Positions 14,280-26,880 of a stretch of 64,000 bases of DNA are shown one piece after another. The position numbers were made by a program, and so were the translations under genes. Position 1 is the first letter of the stretch. Every line of letters begins with the position of its first letter. The stretch is from Pezicula radicicola (Eukaryota; Ascomycota; Leotiomycetes; Helotiales; Dermateaceae): NCBI GenBank assembly GCA_003008705.1, contig PDUO01000102.1:2776-66775 (forward strand), written 5' to 3'. The notes under the pieces were generated by a model. It did no database searches and had not been told where the DNA came from. It saw only the letters and a list, made by a program, of their open reading frames with translations.

Positions 14280-15990
14280 ATCTCGACCATGGCCGCGTAT
14301 CAACCAAACAAAGAGCGCCAAACAACAATATCTTACGGTTCAGGAGGAGAAAGCGCTTGTTTCTTATGTCCTTCGAATGTCCTTCGAATGGATATCCCTT
14401 GCCCGTGAAGTTTTTGAGGACCTTGGCACTCGTTATCAGGCGTCAACGTGCATCGATCTTCCAGATCCCTAGTGCCGATCACGATAATGTTCGACCGCCC
14501 GGAAAGAAGCAGATAAGCCCGACAAATTGGTAAATTTGGCTTGCAGTAGAAACTATATTACTAAGATAGCGTAGCTGCATGGAATTTAAAGTAAGTCTCC
14601 AGGATATTTCTCTGCAATGACCTTGCGCAGCGTAGCTCTCATGTTAAGATCGTCTATATTTATATATAAACCTACATTGTGGCTGACGAACCTATAAATT
14701 TGGCAACAGCAGCCGAGTACATTTCTGGCTTGAAGCTCTCTTGTGCCTTTTTCTACCACATCATTGACTAAAATACTTGGAAAATCATTTGTGTTGAAAG
14801 CTGATTATGTTTACTTGTTTCATTCGGAATTTTTGGTGAAACGAGACTATAAAGCGTGATGTATCTTTTGAATAGTTAAAGTAGCTACCAAGGAATATTA
14901 GTTCAATCGCGATTAATTAAGCCGCTATAAATACTACCGATATAATATTTATACTAGTTAATGGCTTAGGATCAGGTTCCAAGCCTTTAGACTTTAACAA
15001 CGATTTTATCATCTAGTGTTGAGATTTTTACACCTTGGCAATATACTACGGGATTTTCGCCTCACAGGGATGTGGGTTAGCTCTCAGCAAGAATACTGGT
15101 ACCTCCAGGATTTGCGCTAGAAATTAAGGTCGGGGGACATACTAGTCTGTGTACTGTATAGTTTGGAATCTTAATAAAATGGAACAAGAAGTCGAAATTC
15201 CGTGCCAACAAGGTTAGGATTGCCAACGCTACTACCAAGGACAGCTCCATTAAAATTCTCTCTACTATAGAGTTATTAGGACCTAGCAATATAACTTACG
15301 CCAAGAACAAGAAGGACAAAGTTACTGTTCTTTGGCATCCAGACAGACAGCATCACCATCCTTTAGGTTTCCGTCATATAGATAGGTAATATTGTCAAAC
15401 AACGTCTCTATATACATAATAGTGATATAATCACTCTTAGCCCTTGTAAGGATATCGATACTGTACGCACTTATTGAACAATCTGATTATAGCCTGATTG
15501 ATGTCTAAATAGGCAAAGCGTATTACAATACTTCCAGTTTTGGAAATCATCGCAGATATTACTATTTGGGAGTTTTACCTTATACCATACTTCCAAAGCG
15601 TACCGACCTGTTAGCACGGGGAATATCTTTGCTACTACTCGTAGTACGGTACAGCTTGATATCAAAATTGTTAATGTGAAGCCTAAGAGATATAGTATTG
15701 TAAGGTCGAGCACAGAGATTCAAGGGTTTAGAACTAAAAAATGGATAGCTGAGTGAGGCCGAACGTAGGTCGAGTACACAATGGCAAACACAGACTCAAA
15801 GAATCGTTAGGAAACTTTTACTTATCAAAGATACGATTTATTTGATTAAAGCTTCCACACCAAAACATAAGTAGAATTAAAACAGTCGTTTAACCGCCTT
15901 AATCTTTCATCTCTATTAAGTAGGAGTGAATTCTGTTTCCTCCTAACATAGCTGCAGAAATAGATACAATTCACTTCCCTTAACAACTAC
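14280..15990. other. Degenerate stretch without a recognisable gene
   Basis: Only short frames occur here. On the minus strand, 15,471-15,713 and 15,077-15,289 encode hydrophobic, possibly membrane-spanning stretches that might be exons of one small membrane protein, but I recognise no family. Stops are frequent and composition is fairly AT-rich. The stretch is best regarded as decayed sequence. Confidence 0.35.
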
Positions 15991-16039
15991 TTAAATATCC
16001 TACTAATGCTTTACTTTAAGCTTATATTTTGTTCCCTAA

Positions 16040-16628
16040 GATTAGAAGCACCTGCTTTTAACTCTGTGGCCTTTTCCTTGCAAGCAGCTAATGTAAAGCC
16101 CGTGCCTACCTTTTGTGCTACAATACGTCATTTTTCTTGTTCGTAGGCGTAGAGGGCCGTCCGAAGTTTTTGAATCTAGCTAAAATGTTATGACCTTGTT
16201 CGAATAATTGTACAGATTAGGACTTACTGTCTCCTCTGTCTATTGTGCTGTCCTGCTCTTTAACTTTGTACAGTAGCGGACCTGCAATGTGCCTAGGGAT
16301 CGTCCTAGAAAGAATTCCGCGATTTGTTTCTAGGTCAACGACTTAGTCTCTTTCAAATTCACAAGTAGCTCATCATCCTCGGAGTGAATTTCAACTTAGG
16401 CCTAGAAGGTTTTAGGGCAGGCGGTGGAATTCCCACTGTTCCAACTACACTCGGTACATCTCTACCTGACTCAACCATAGCACCGGATTCACTCATCCTA
16501 GGCATCTTCGATCGATGCCCTTGATTGGGAAGGGAGTAAGTGTAATAATATTGATTACTATGCCCAGCTCCCACCGTGGACTGGGAAGTAATCTTTAAAG
16601 GCATAATTTGCATTCCTCCCACTTCCAT
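16040..16628 (-). pseudogene. Myb/SANT-like DNA-binding protein, broken
   Basis: Read on the minus strand, this region resembles the fungal two-repeat Myb-like domain. The first repeat is EDDELLVNLKETKSLT, then a stop where the family has Trp, then KQIAEFFLGRSLGTLQVRY and CTKLK. A second repeat further down reads RIVAQKVGTGFTLAACKEKA, preceded by a TGA at the conserved Trp. A one-base shift separates KLKFTP from EDDELL. Such proteins are nuclear DNA-binding regulators with spaced Trp residues. Two of the Trp positions have become stops, so the gene is dead. An upstream Ser/Pro-rich segment (from about 16,628) is plausibly the N-terminus. Confidence 0.65.
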
Positions 16629-17249
16629 TGCTGCCTTGGCAAGCCTTCCGATTCCAGTTACAAGTTTATCCAGCCGCGACCTTTTCGTCCCAGCCAGTAT
16701 CTGTCGAGGGCCGCTATATATAATCCCCTGCCTATCACAGAATGGCGGATATTGGCGTTTGGCTATGCCATGCTCGGCGTAGGTCTGGTGTGATAGGGAG
16801 CGCTGTGTCTCAATGTGCTGCTCGTAAAGGATATTGTGGCCTTAAGCACTATCGTAATGGATATATCCTATATAAGGAACCAAGACATGCCTTTCGGGAT
16901 GGTCTTTGCGATGTGCCGTATAGTCAATATAAGGACCTTGGCCTTGTTCGTGGCCTAGTTGATAGCTAGACATGAATTCTACTATAGGTGAGAGGGTGTT
17001 AAAGTGGTAGAAGATCGTACTACTGCAAGGTATCTGACTAGAAGGGACGAACTTTGGAAAGAGGTGGGAATCCCCTTTTTATAGCTAATTCTAACTCTAG
17101 CCCTTCTAACGTCTAATCCTAATACAACAGGGGCTTAAAGACGTTGTGTTCTATCGAGTCGAGTATATAAAGAAAGCTAGGGGACACCCTGCTTATTATC
17201 AGACAGTACGACTAGGGTAAGGGAATCTCGAAGTTATTTAGCTAGATGC

Positions 17250-18570
17250 TATTATAAATCATCTACTATTATAGTCACTTCTCTAAACGAGATCCTAAGG
17301 AAGGCTAGAGTATTTGCAGAAAAGGATACCAAATACTTTAGCTTAACTAGTAAACTGATTTCCTCTGCTGTTTTGAGGCTTCTCCAGGGATGCAGCTTAA
17401 AAGACTCTTTAGGCAACGCAGTCGACAAAAGCTGTAGATCTATTAAGGAAAGGGTAAACTACTAGAACTTAGAAGTTCTCCGGATAGGAACAATTGTATT
17501 ACTTAATCTAGGTCTGCCTGCTTGCGATCGCTAGTCTTAGGTTCCCGGTATTAAGACAAGAGAATACCTTAGGAGGGCCGTAAACGCTGCTTTAACTTAG
17601 CATCTTAGAGATGTTAAAAAAGGCGCAGCAACTTAGGGTCTAATAAAGTCGCTAAATATAGCACCGGCTATTCTAAGGAAGCCCTGTTCTAGGCTTTATT
17701 AACTTAGCAACATACCATTTGTAGTAGTAATATGCCTTCGGACTAATAACAAAGATATCAAGACAACTACACCTTACGGAATTAGGATAAAGACTTGCTC
17801 CTAAGAAGTAAATTCAAGATGCTAGCAGAATCTATAATGTATAACAAAGAAAAAAGCGCACATTATCAGTAAAGACAAAATCTAAGAATATTAATAGTAA
17901 AAGAGCCAACAAACCCAAACAGAACGACTTCTCCTAAGAGAACTAAACGCTTATATATAAATTTCTTTAAGCAAGTCGTATTTTAAGCCTATACTAAAGT
18001 ATTGTATACGTTCCAGACCTGCTACTAAAACCGACTATTCAAACCAGTCTAGGGAAAGTAGCCTATAACAATACCTTAGAAGCTGTTCAAGTCGACAACG
18101 TACTATTCTAGGGGAGGGAACAAATAAGCAGGCATATAAGGAAGAGATACAGGACGCTTAAGTGATTCGGTGACAGCAATTACAAGGAGCTAAAATCCAT
18201 CTGTTTCTCGACTTTAAAACCATGTTGCACGTTTCTATGTTAGTGCTAGACATCATCTTTGTACCTACATTTCGAGCCTAGGGCGCGTTTTTACAGGCTC
18301 GGGGCGATAACATTAACACCTTTGTAGATCTTGTTAACCCTTAGCTCAAGTAGTAGACGAACCGTAACCTCAATCTAGACGTCGGGTTACGCTTCATCAG
18401 GGAGGGACCAGATCGAGTAGCTGCACAGCCTTTATGTAAGGGAGATAATGCTTTTAGAAATTAGCTGCCAGCTAGGAATAGGAAGGTAATAGAGTCCCGC
18501 ATATCAAAGGATCAATCAGAGGGATATGGTCGCACCTTTGCTCAAGTCCCTTGCCAACTCCTTGTCTGGT
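17250..18570 (+). pseudogene. Unrecognised decayed ORF, about 430 codons
   Basis: One or two + strand frames stay coding-like over more than 1.3 kb, with mixed, non-repetitive residues interrupted by isolated TAG stops. Examples are ILRKARVFAEKDTKYFSLTS near 17,290, REYLRRAVNAALT near 17,560 and LDVGLRFIREGPDRVAAQPL near 18,380. The interruption pattern (TAG about every 20-60 codons) matches the lightly RIPped genes downstream. I do not recognise the family. Stops are more frequent between about 17,700 and 18,200. Confidence 0.4.
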
Positions 18571-18604
18571 GACGGAACAGAATTGAGGATCATGTAGGAC
18601 GGGT

Positions 18605-19491
18605 TTGAGATCCATGGACGACAGATCCAACTCCGAGAGGACTAACACAAGGATAGTATACGACAGAGATTCTTCCTACCTCTATCCGCGCACCAGGCTT
18701 CGCGTATGGGACACTCGTCTTCAATACAGTAGTCATTCTTCTGATCCAAGTCACGCCATTGGCCCTCGAGCACATTTCATGGAAGTTTGTTATCTGACTG
18801 CGTCTTTATCGTCATATTTTACTTCTTCTATCCCAAGACCAAAGGGAAGCCACTTAAGGAAATTAATATGATTTTCGGTGAAAAGGTGCGGAACTCTTTT
18901 CCGCACATCTTCAAAGATCAAGATTTACTAATTAGTTATTTTTAGATTACAGTAACCCTTGATCAAGCCGCGGCGAAGGTTGACGAGGAAAATAGAACAC
19001 ATGTTACAGAGATCGAGAACAGTGGTAAGAAGGTTTCAGCTTAAAAGCTATTACATTTCTACACGTACGCATAGCTATGGCACTCTATTCTTCAAACTTC
19101 AAAATCGAGAGGGAATGGGGGTGAATGATGCGCTAAGCTAGACTTTTAGTTCGATAAAGGCAGTATCGTCCTATTTCGTATTCTTTATCTATGCCCATAT
19201 CAAATTGAGATACTTTGAAAACTAGACAGTAAGTGAAAAACGCATATTTAAGCACAAGTCTGTTGGAGAGGTTTATTTTGACGACCTCTTCCAACTTACC
19301 TTTCTTTACTTTCAGGAAAGTATTATAGGAATGATATTCAGAGTACCATTTGGTTGAAGAGATATACCAATTTAATAAAAAAAAGCTTGAGTCTCTAACT
19401 TTCTCATACCAATTATGCGATATCTCTGTCTGTTTAGGACACGCTCACTTCAAAAGCGTATCTAGCCAGAAATATTGACCGACTCTTGAGC
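18605..19491. other. Region downstream of the transporter gene
   Basis: Overlapping short frames on both strands near 18,590-18,870 show no recognisable motif. The rest is AT-leaning non-coding sequence. No gene is called here. Confidence 0.4.
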
Positions 19492-21706
19492 CTAAGCCTT
19501 CTTGGATTCTTGTCCACCCCGCACGCCGATAGCCTCATCGAGCTTTGCTCTTTCTTCATCTGAAATGCGTGTGAGATGAGTTATAGTTTCGTCTCCAAAC
19601 TTCTCATTGATCTCTTCCAGTGATAATCCCTTGGTCTTTTGACGTCAGTGAAGAAATTTGTAAATATGATTGGGTTTACTACCTCAGGGAAAAAGAAGAA
19701 CACAATAGGGATGTTGATTATTGTCAAAACAATAAATAATATGTAATACCTCCAACCAACTTGAGCAAACGCAGTTGGAGCAGCTGAAAGGTAAGGGATT
19801 GTTGTCAGGAACAAGGTTCCAGTAGACCATCCCATTCCTCTAGGTCGAATATGAGTTGGAAATATCTCCGAAGCATAAACAAAGCTGTTGGCGTCGATGC
19901 AACATCCATAGCTGCACACCGAGTTAGAAGAATGTCGTTTGAAAGGAGAAAAGGATGAAATTACAAGGCTAGGTGAAGAAATATGAAGAAAAGTGCAGCG
20001 CTTAGACCCGCTTGATTCTTGGTTCCTGGATAAACTGCATCCAATGCGGCTTCAAAAATCAGAGATACCAAACAGCCAGTCAGGCCAATCAAGAAGAGTG
20101 GCTTACGACCAAGGCGATCAATGAGGAGAGTGTTGACAAAGTTTCCCAGAGCTCCGATAGTAACGTAAGTACCGGAGAGCAGCAGGACAAAGCTTCCCGA
20201 ATACCGGTATATTACAACGCTGTAATCTATATGAATGTTATATTTCGATACCTGCTTTGACGGATCATATGTGATATTACATACTGTAAATGACAAGAAC
20301 CCCTGAAGACTCGTTGCTAAAGAATGTAAAGAATCCACATAGCATTCGCTTTCGGTAACTGGCCTTTGTAAACAAGGTCCAAACACTCTCTGTCTCATAG
20401 TAAATCCTATCGGCTTCGACTTGTTGAGACATCTGGTAGAATTCTTCCAGAGCGAAAAGCTCATCGCTGTCGTTTGGATTGTAATGGGGCTTGGAAAGTA
20501 TAGCCCATGCCTCGTCCTTGCGTTTTTGAAGCAGAACTATGCCCGTCGTCAGCAGCCAGTTGTTGGGAGTTCACCCATTAAAGATAAGGCCCTTACGCCA
20601 TCTTGGAGATTCTAGGATCCAAGGAGTGACCATCAACATCCATAGCGGCCAAAGACATGCCAGGGCTAGGGGAAAGCGCCATTGGAATACCTCATTGCTA
20701 GAAAAATAGCATCCGTAACCGACCCAGCCTGCAATAGCATACCCGGTAACCAGAACAACGCCTGCTGAAATTAGCCGATAGCAGAAACTTTCAAGAACTC
20801 CGGTTAAGCACCGTGCTGTCCAACCAAAAATCCTCGACTCGCAGGCGGTGAAATTTCAGCCTGCATAATTGGGATCAAAGTAACTAAGTTACCTGTGAAC
20901 AAGGTCAGTACAAGGATCCGGACAGAGGAACCGCGAACTGCCAATGACGCACCAACACCATATCCAGTAAGCCACCTGGCAACAAGGAACATAGGAACTG
21001 CAACAGAGCCAGCCTGTAGAGCACTTCCAATCAGTGATATGGTTGTTGCAAAAAACAGACTTTGTCTGCGGCCCCTGGCATCGCACATCCAACCCATGGT
21101 CCAACATCCCATGAAGGCGCCAGCTGAGAAAAAACCACTCGTAGCTCCCAGAATTCGATTACTGAAGGCATAGTTTGGTTCTGAAGGCTTAGTCGTGAGG
21201 TTAAAGTAGTTGTAGAAACCGGGCTGAGGTAGGTCCTAGTCAGTGAATTGATTCTTAAAGTTAAACGGCCCAGGCGCCCGCAGATTAAGGTACAGATGAC
21301 AGGTCGCATTAGATGCCACCTTTAGGGTATCACTGTAAGTCCTGTAGCCACTAGGATCTACATAATCTCGTGGTCTATAAATACAGCGTACTTTTGTGCT
21401 GTAGTTAGGCGAGGCAAAATCAAACTCTTTGTACTGGATTTTAGAGAAATTTGAACAACTCTGGAAGACCAATGAGAGGAAGTGATGTATGTACATACTT
21501 GGCCTAACGTTGTCGAGATGATGCTGAACGCATATCCGTACGTCAGAGAGCCCAGGCAAAGAGCAAATATGATCTAGGAAAACGGTCCCGTCAGCTTCTA
21601 TTTTGGTTCGCACTTCCCATTTCTTGGAGCTTGGTTCTGTACACCGTGAAATTATACCAGGAGGTAACTGGGGAAGTTCGTTTCTTAACTGCCATGCTGG
21701 CGGCAA
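19492..21706 (-). CDS. MFS sugar transporter
   Basis: This is a plasma-membrane hexose-type major facilitator. Splicing by eye gives a continuous protein. TM1 contains ALCLGSLTYGYAFSIISTTL and is followed after a long intron by PGFYNYFNLTT. Then come motif A-like GWMCDARGRRQSL, PPASRGFLVGQHGAGVVL, the PESPR-equivalent LESPRWLLLQKRKDEAWAIL, DRLGRKPLF, YASEIFPTHIRPRG and PETKGLSLEEINEKFGDE. The C-terminus ends at a TAG at 19,494. Introns used include 19,682-19,636, one between 19,961 and 19,919, and several near 20,260, 20,570, 20,830 and 20,920. Each restores the family reading. No premature stop is needed, so this gene may still work. The first intron (about 21,515-21,220) is unusually long, and the N-terminal exon upstream of TM1 is uncertain, so the start at 21,706 is provisional. 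Confidence 0.85.
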
Positions 21707-21918
21707 TTTAAATCTGGCTGCACAGCGTGGAGGTATATTGGGGCCGATCGGTCAAAACAACAGGCAACTGGTTTCTCGCCCTACTCTCTCTACATATACG
21801 CCCACACGTATCTATCTTAATTGCACGGTTCGGGTCGCTACTCCGCCTCGAACCCAGCAGCGTGGATAGATTGTGGGGAAGGAAATGAAGGACGAGCCGT
21901 TGAAGCCAAAGGCTCTGC

Positions 21919-22986
21919 TTAATCGTGATGCCTTCCGGACTCTGTTTCTGAGAAAACACGGCTACGGGCCGGGGAGACTGCTGCCTCCGAATCTGGCCCT
22001 CTTATTCGGCACACTCCATGTTTCGAGCCGGGAAAGACTGACAATTCGGTAACGTTTCCACCCATATGCCACTTTATAGCTGCAAACAGACTGTCATCGT
22101 AGAGTGCATCATCACTTCCAACAACATAGATTGCTGGTGGTAAACCGGTGAAATATGGCTCGAAAAGAGGTGATATCTCGGGAATTTGTAAGTCTGGTTC
22201 GTTAGGTACCCAAGCTTTGTTGAAGTTTTGCATGTCCTTCCGACCAAGAATCAGATTATCTTTAAAGTTCTGCGAAGAGGGTGTACCGCTCATATCTATT
22301 GACACCATCTGTTAGCAATTTTTGTCTGACAAAGAGCAGTAGTTCGTGCCATAGCAGCCATAGTTGAAGACTGCAGCATCCATCTAAGCCTTTACATCTA
22401 CACCATGCTTCCGCAGGGCCATTATAGTCACCATACTCAAATGGTCACCGGCAGATTCCCCTCCAATGACTCTCAGGGGACCAAACTCCGAAACCGATTT
22501 CGGTTCAAGCAAGAACAAGGCTGCATCAATGCAATCTTCTATTGGTGTAGGATAAGGATATCTGGGTGCTAGCCGGTACTCCACACTCATGACGGTGTAG
22601 CCAGTATTGTTGGCAATACGATTGAGCACGGTATCTTCACCATTTGCAGCGCCAAGAACCCATCCACCACCGTGGATATGGAGATATACACCTTCCGATT
22701 CCTCCTGTGGCTTGAAAGTGCGCAAATACAGGCCTTCGAAGCCAGAACGAGATGGAAAGCTTACGTCCCGGGCAATATCATTCAGGAGTGGCTTAACCGG
22801 CCATCCATCACCACCATTCTGCATATTGTTGCGAAACCGTATGGCGTCTTCTTCAGAAAATGGTGCCTCGAGTTGGTACCACAGAGTCATCTTGTCCCAT
22901 ATTCCACGTAGGACCCCATAGAATCCTTCGATTGCATTCTTCTCTTCAGCTGTCCACTGTTTGACAGTGATCTTCAAGTCTGGCAT
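21919..22986 (-). pseudogene. Alpha/beta hydrolase, HSL/acetyl-esterase type
   Basis: From ATG 22,986 the protein shows HIHGGGW (oxyanion hole), DCIDAALFLL and the nucleophile elbow GGESAGDHLS. Further on come VFNYGCY, GSDDALYDDS (catalytic Asp) and FPGSKHG (catalytic His). This is the order of hormone-sensitive-lipase-like esterases, cytosolic hydrolases of esters or lactones. Two in-frame stops interrupt it: TAG at 22,386-22,384, just after DVKA, and TAA at 22,314-22,312. Neither can be removed by a normal intron. The last 30 residues after HG do not resemble the family. The gene is followed closely by the transporter, in the same orientation, and preceded by a BVMO also on the minus strand, so a BVMO-then-esterase pairing (lactone made, then opened) is plausible. 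Confidence 0.8.
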
Positions 22987-23675
22987 ATTATAGTAACTTT
23001 ATTCTAAAAGTTATTAGTTTTATCGGACGCGTAAATGTGCAAAGGGATTTTGACTGACTTGAGGTCAAGTAGGTGCAGCCTGATTTCAGCGAGGACGTGT
23101 TTGAGAGTTGTAAATTTGGCTTTCTAGGAAGAGATAATTTCAGAAATGAACCATTTTCCCAATGTTCTGTTATTTACCATGCTATTCGATATAAGAAGGG
23201 TTTTAGATACCGAAATACCGCCCCATTTTCGGATATATTGCTGGCAGGGAGGTCATTTGGCATCTCGCCAACGTCAGTATGCACCCAAAACCTGACTCGG
23301 GCAAAGTACAGTACCATCTTGCAGGTTCTTTCATGCTATCTATGTAAATGCGTTTGTGTTTATTTAAATCTACTAATAGAGATAAGTAGATCAGAGTAGG
23401 ACTCTGTTTTTCACTGGTTTATATTTATAAACATAAATCTAGCAATTCTGATGCGCAATAGCCTGGATCTTTCACTATTGGCAGCATGTAGTATTGTTGA
23501 ATACAACATGCTTTGACAGTTCATAAATGCCGTCTACTTCCTGCTGAATTCCCAGTTTCCTTTCATTCTTGATATCAAGGTTAGGTCCGTTGAGTATTGC
23601 ACCGCAATCACATCATCAAAGACAGAATCACTTTGCCATTCAGCAGTTCATAGAGAGTAACACAATCATTATTCG
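22987..23675. other. Intergenic spacer
   Basis: This spacer lies upstream of the esterase start and downstream of the first BVMO. Short + strand frames here have no recognisable motif. It presumably holds the esterase promoter and the BVMO 3' UTR. Confidence 0.4.
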
Positions 23676-25785
23676 TCACAGCTTAGGACTGGACTCTGTA
23701 GTTGACATTACACCTGTACTGCGCATCACTTTGTTGCCAGAGAAGGTCTTGGACGCTGTGTGTTCTTCAGGGTTGAAGAATCCCGATCCAGTGGCTGCCT
23801 TTCTTGATTTTGCTCTGCTCAAGAACTCGCTGTCGTCTTGGTTCCGGATATACCAGGCTGAATCGCATGTTGCATCCATTTCTACCTGCGACGAACCATT
23901 CCCTAGCCACTCGAAGCGATTCTGGCTGTACTCGAAATCGAAATCATCGAATCTGACCTGGCCCATGGTTTCAATATAATGCAATGTACTTCCGGGCCAC
24001 AGCACAGTGACTTTGCCAGCCGCATTACCATTTTTGTACCATGAACGACAGTCGTTGTCCCAGACGGTGCCTTTCATAAATAGATCCTTGTAGTCGATGA
24101 AATCATCGACTGCCTACTTCTTAGGCGCAAAGGATTTGATATTGTCCGTTTGCCAACGATCAATCATGCGCAGCATGTAGTCAGCTTGTGCCTCAATGGC
24201 TGAGAGCACCGGACCATTGCCAACTGGACTATTTGGCCCCAAGAACATGAAGTAATTCGGAAATTCAGGTGTCGCAACACCCAAGTAACCTCTTGGCTCT
24301 GCTGTCCAGTCATCTCGCAAATCTCTTCCAGTAGGTCCTATAACAGGAAAACGTGGTTTGAATGTAGTATCAAACCCAGTAGCACAGATCAGGACATCGA
24401 CTTCATAGTGATCTCCATCATCGCATATCAATCCCGTTGGAGTTATTCTTTCAATTTCCCTGTACACTACCTTGACATTATCTTTGCCCAAAGTCTCGAG
24501 ATAGTTGATTCCTGGCGTTAGCTTCAAAGAATATTAGCAAGAGATATAAGCAGGAGGATTTCCCTGATCTTACACGTCTACACCCCACCGACCACTCTGG
24601 GATAAGAAGCTCCTGAAGCTTGAGGTCAACAAGCTTAGACTTCATCAAACCCTCCATGTGCTTTTTCGTGATCTTATTTGTTTGAGATCCCTCAATGAAG
24701 AGGCTGAAACTACTGTTCAGCCTACGTTCTGTAACCCTACGATGTTCCTTGAGAACATCGGGCTCCTCCGTGAAAGTCGCAATATCCTCAGGTGTATAGT
24801 TCCGCGATTCTATACCGCGCTGAGGAGCAACCCTTAAAAAGGTTAGCAAAGACCTGGTGCCGGATTTGGAGTGCCTAATACCATGTTGCTTCTCTAATAA
24901 AGGTTGTAATTTTACTAACCTGAGGATGTATGGCAGGAAGAATCTGAATACCAGAAGATCTTTTCTGCTGTTAGCGCCTCTCATATCTTCTACTAGGGTC
25001 AATGGCATTTCGAGACGAATTTTCATATAGCATAGACCCCAAGCAAGGCAAAGACCTACCCATTACCAATAAGACCCACATGTTTACCGTCAAGAATGAC
25101 ATTGTCATCCCAGGCTGCTGAGTGAAGAATTGGCTTCGTGAAGCTTTTCAATCCAGGGATGGTTGGCCAACGCCAAGCATTCAAGATGCCACCGGCATTG
25201 ATGAATACATCACATGTATCCATGAATGTACGATCGTTGATGAGGTCTTTGATCTGGACGTGCCATTTGCTACGTGAGGAGTCCTACTTGGCACCAACTA
25301 CCTGGTGCTGGATCCTGATGTATTTTCCGAGCTCATATTTTGCTGCAAATGCGGTGAAATAATCGTAGATTTCCTTTGAGCTTGCACAGGTGTTGCTCCA
25401 GTCGAACTTTGGCTCAAAAGACCTATAAGAAAGGTTTTAGCAGGTGGATATCCAACAAGAATGTAGGCTTTGATCGCATTTCTAGATGTTGGGGGTTTGT
25501 AAATACGGACCATGTATAGTTGTGAGAAGGTACATCGCAAGCACATCCGGGATATCGGTTTTCGAACCAGGTCCCTGAGATGTCGGTGTTCTTTTCGTAT
25601 ATGATTAGATCAAAAGTTTCGAAGGATCTCTGTAACTTATATGCAAAACATAGACCTGAGGCACCAGCGCCAACGGTGATTATCCTCAGCGGCCTCTCGG
25701 TATGAATAGGATGGTTTGGGACACGACAGGTTACTGGTAGTGTCCTACTTATCACCCCCTTCTGAAGAATGGTGTCATCTGACAT
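23676..25785 (-). pseudogene. Flavin Baeyer-Villiger monooxygenase 1
   Basis: The protein starts at ATG 25,785 with the FAD motif VGAGASGL, then YEKNTDISGTWFENRYPGCA and DVPSHNYTW. After introns come FEPKFDWSNTCASSKEIYDY, the fingerprint-like FTKPILHSAAWD (the usual Gly after Phe is absent), the NADPH motif LIGNGSSGIQILPAI, ATGFDTTFKP and FLGPNSPVGNGP. Introns at about 25,510-25,425, 25,050-24,950, 24,890-24,840 and 24,575-24,535 restore the family reading, some through uncommon donors (GTCCGT, GTATTA). Two TAG codons remain: 25,286-25,284, where Trp is expected (VVGAK-stop-DSSRSKW), and 24,116-24,114, where Gln is likely (FAPKK-stop-AVDDF). Both fit CpA-to-TpA changes. The enzyme would have used O2 and NADPH to turn ketones into esters or lactones. 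It was probably functional until recently. Confidence 0.88.
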
Positions 25786-26880
25786 GATGGAGTATCTTCG
25801 AATTGTTTTATGAGAGCGAGAAGACTCTGAGAAAGAATACGAGAATCAACAGGAACCTAGAGAAATTCAAGAGTTTGTTGAAAAGTGGTGTATGAAATCT
25901 CTAACAAAGTCCTAGATACCACTTGATATTTAGACTCAATGCTCTCTTCTTGTACTTAGCACTGATCGAATTGGTTATTGCAGGTGCAGTTGGTTGCATT
26001 CTGACATCGCCCTCTAAACAAATCTGACTAGCTGATTTATACCTTCGATAACTTCAACAAATTCAAGTGCCTGAGCTGTCTATGCTTCTTGAAACAAATC
26101 AAAGACATCTTAATTTTGGCTTGAGGCAACACGCGTACACTAGAAGTCTGTGGTTAAGATTTCAAACAGAGGCATTTCATAGAGTTCCGGCATCTGAGAA
26201 CACTTGCTTTTCTCCCCGCGCATTTATAAATATTAAAAGCTCAATAAAGTGTAGCTAGAACTGTTGCTTTGATACGTTTGTTGAGTATTAATGTCAGTTA
26301 TGTATGCGGGGATCATATATTCAGGGGACAGCATACTTCTTCTGCACAGGTTTAAGATTAGCAAGATGGAGGAAATTCAATCTGCTGCAGGAAGTACAGG
26401 GACATCTGACCGAAAAGGCCAAAGGGAAGCACTAACAGGGACTTAGGTCGTTTATAGATCCGTGGAAATTCCGGGGATCCTTAGACCATTCTGCTTGCAG
26501 TCTGTGTCATCTGCCTACAACTACTGTAGTAGACCGACTATTAGCTGCATGAGACCAGAATCCCCAGCCACATCATCCGATACTCCTGCAAGGGGAAAGA
26601 TGGGATGGGTAATCGCAGTTCGGAAGCGTCGTTGCTACTACACGGCAGCCGTCAGAAGTCGCAAAATTCCTGACTCGCAAAAATAAGACTAAAAGACACC
26701 ACTTGATTAATAGGGACACAATGAATTATATATCCAAGCATCTTCATCGAGTTTAAGGTCGAAATCTCTTTTTCTGAATAATAAAATACTTCCATTCCGT
26801 ACACTCTCCACGTTCCCCTTCGTCAGATTGAATATATTTGTCTTACACTAACCTGCTTGAGAGGTTCAAAGCTACAAACA
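25786..26880. promoter_or_regulatory. Divergent intergenic region between BVMO1 and BVMO2
   Basis: About 1.1 kb separates the start of BVMO1 (minus) from that of BVMO2 (plus), so it should contain both promoters. No strong coding signal is visible. The short frames at 26,067 and 26,462 are not family-like. Specific operators were not identified. Confidence 0.45.
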
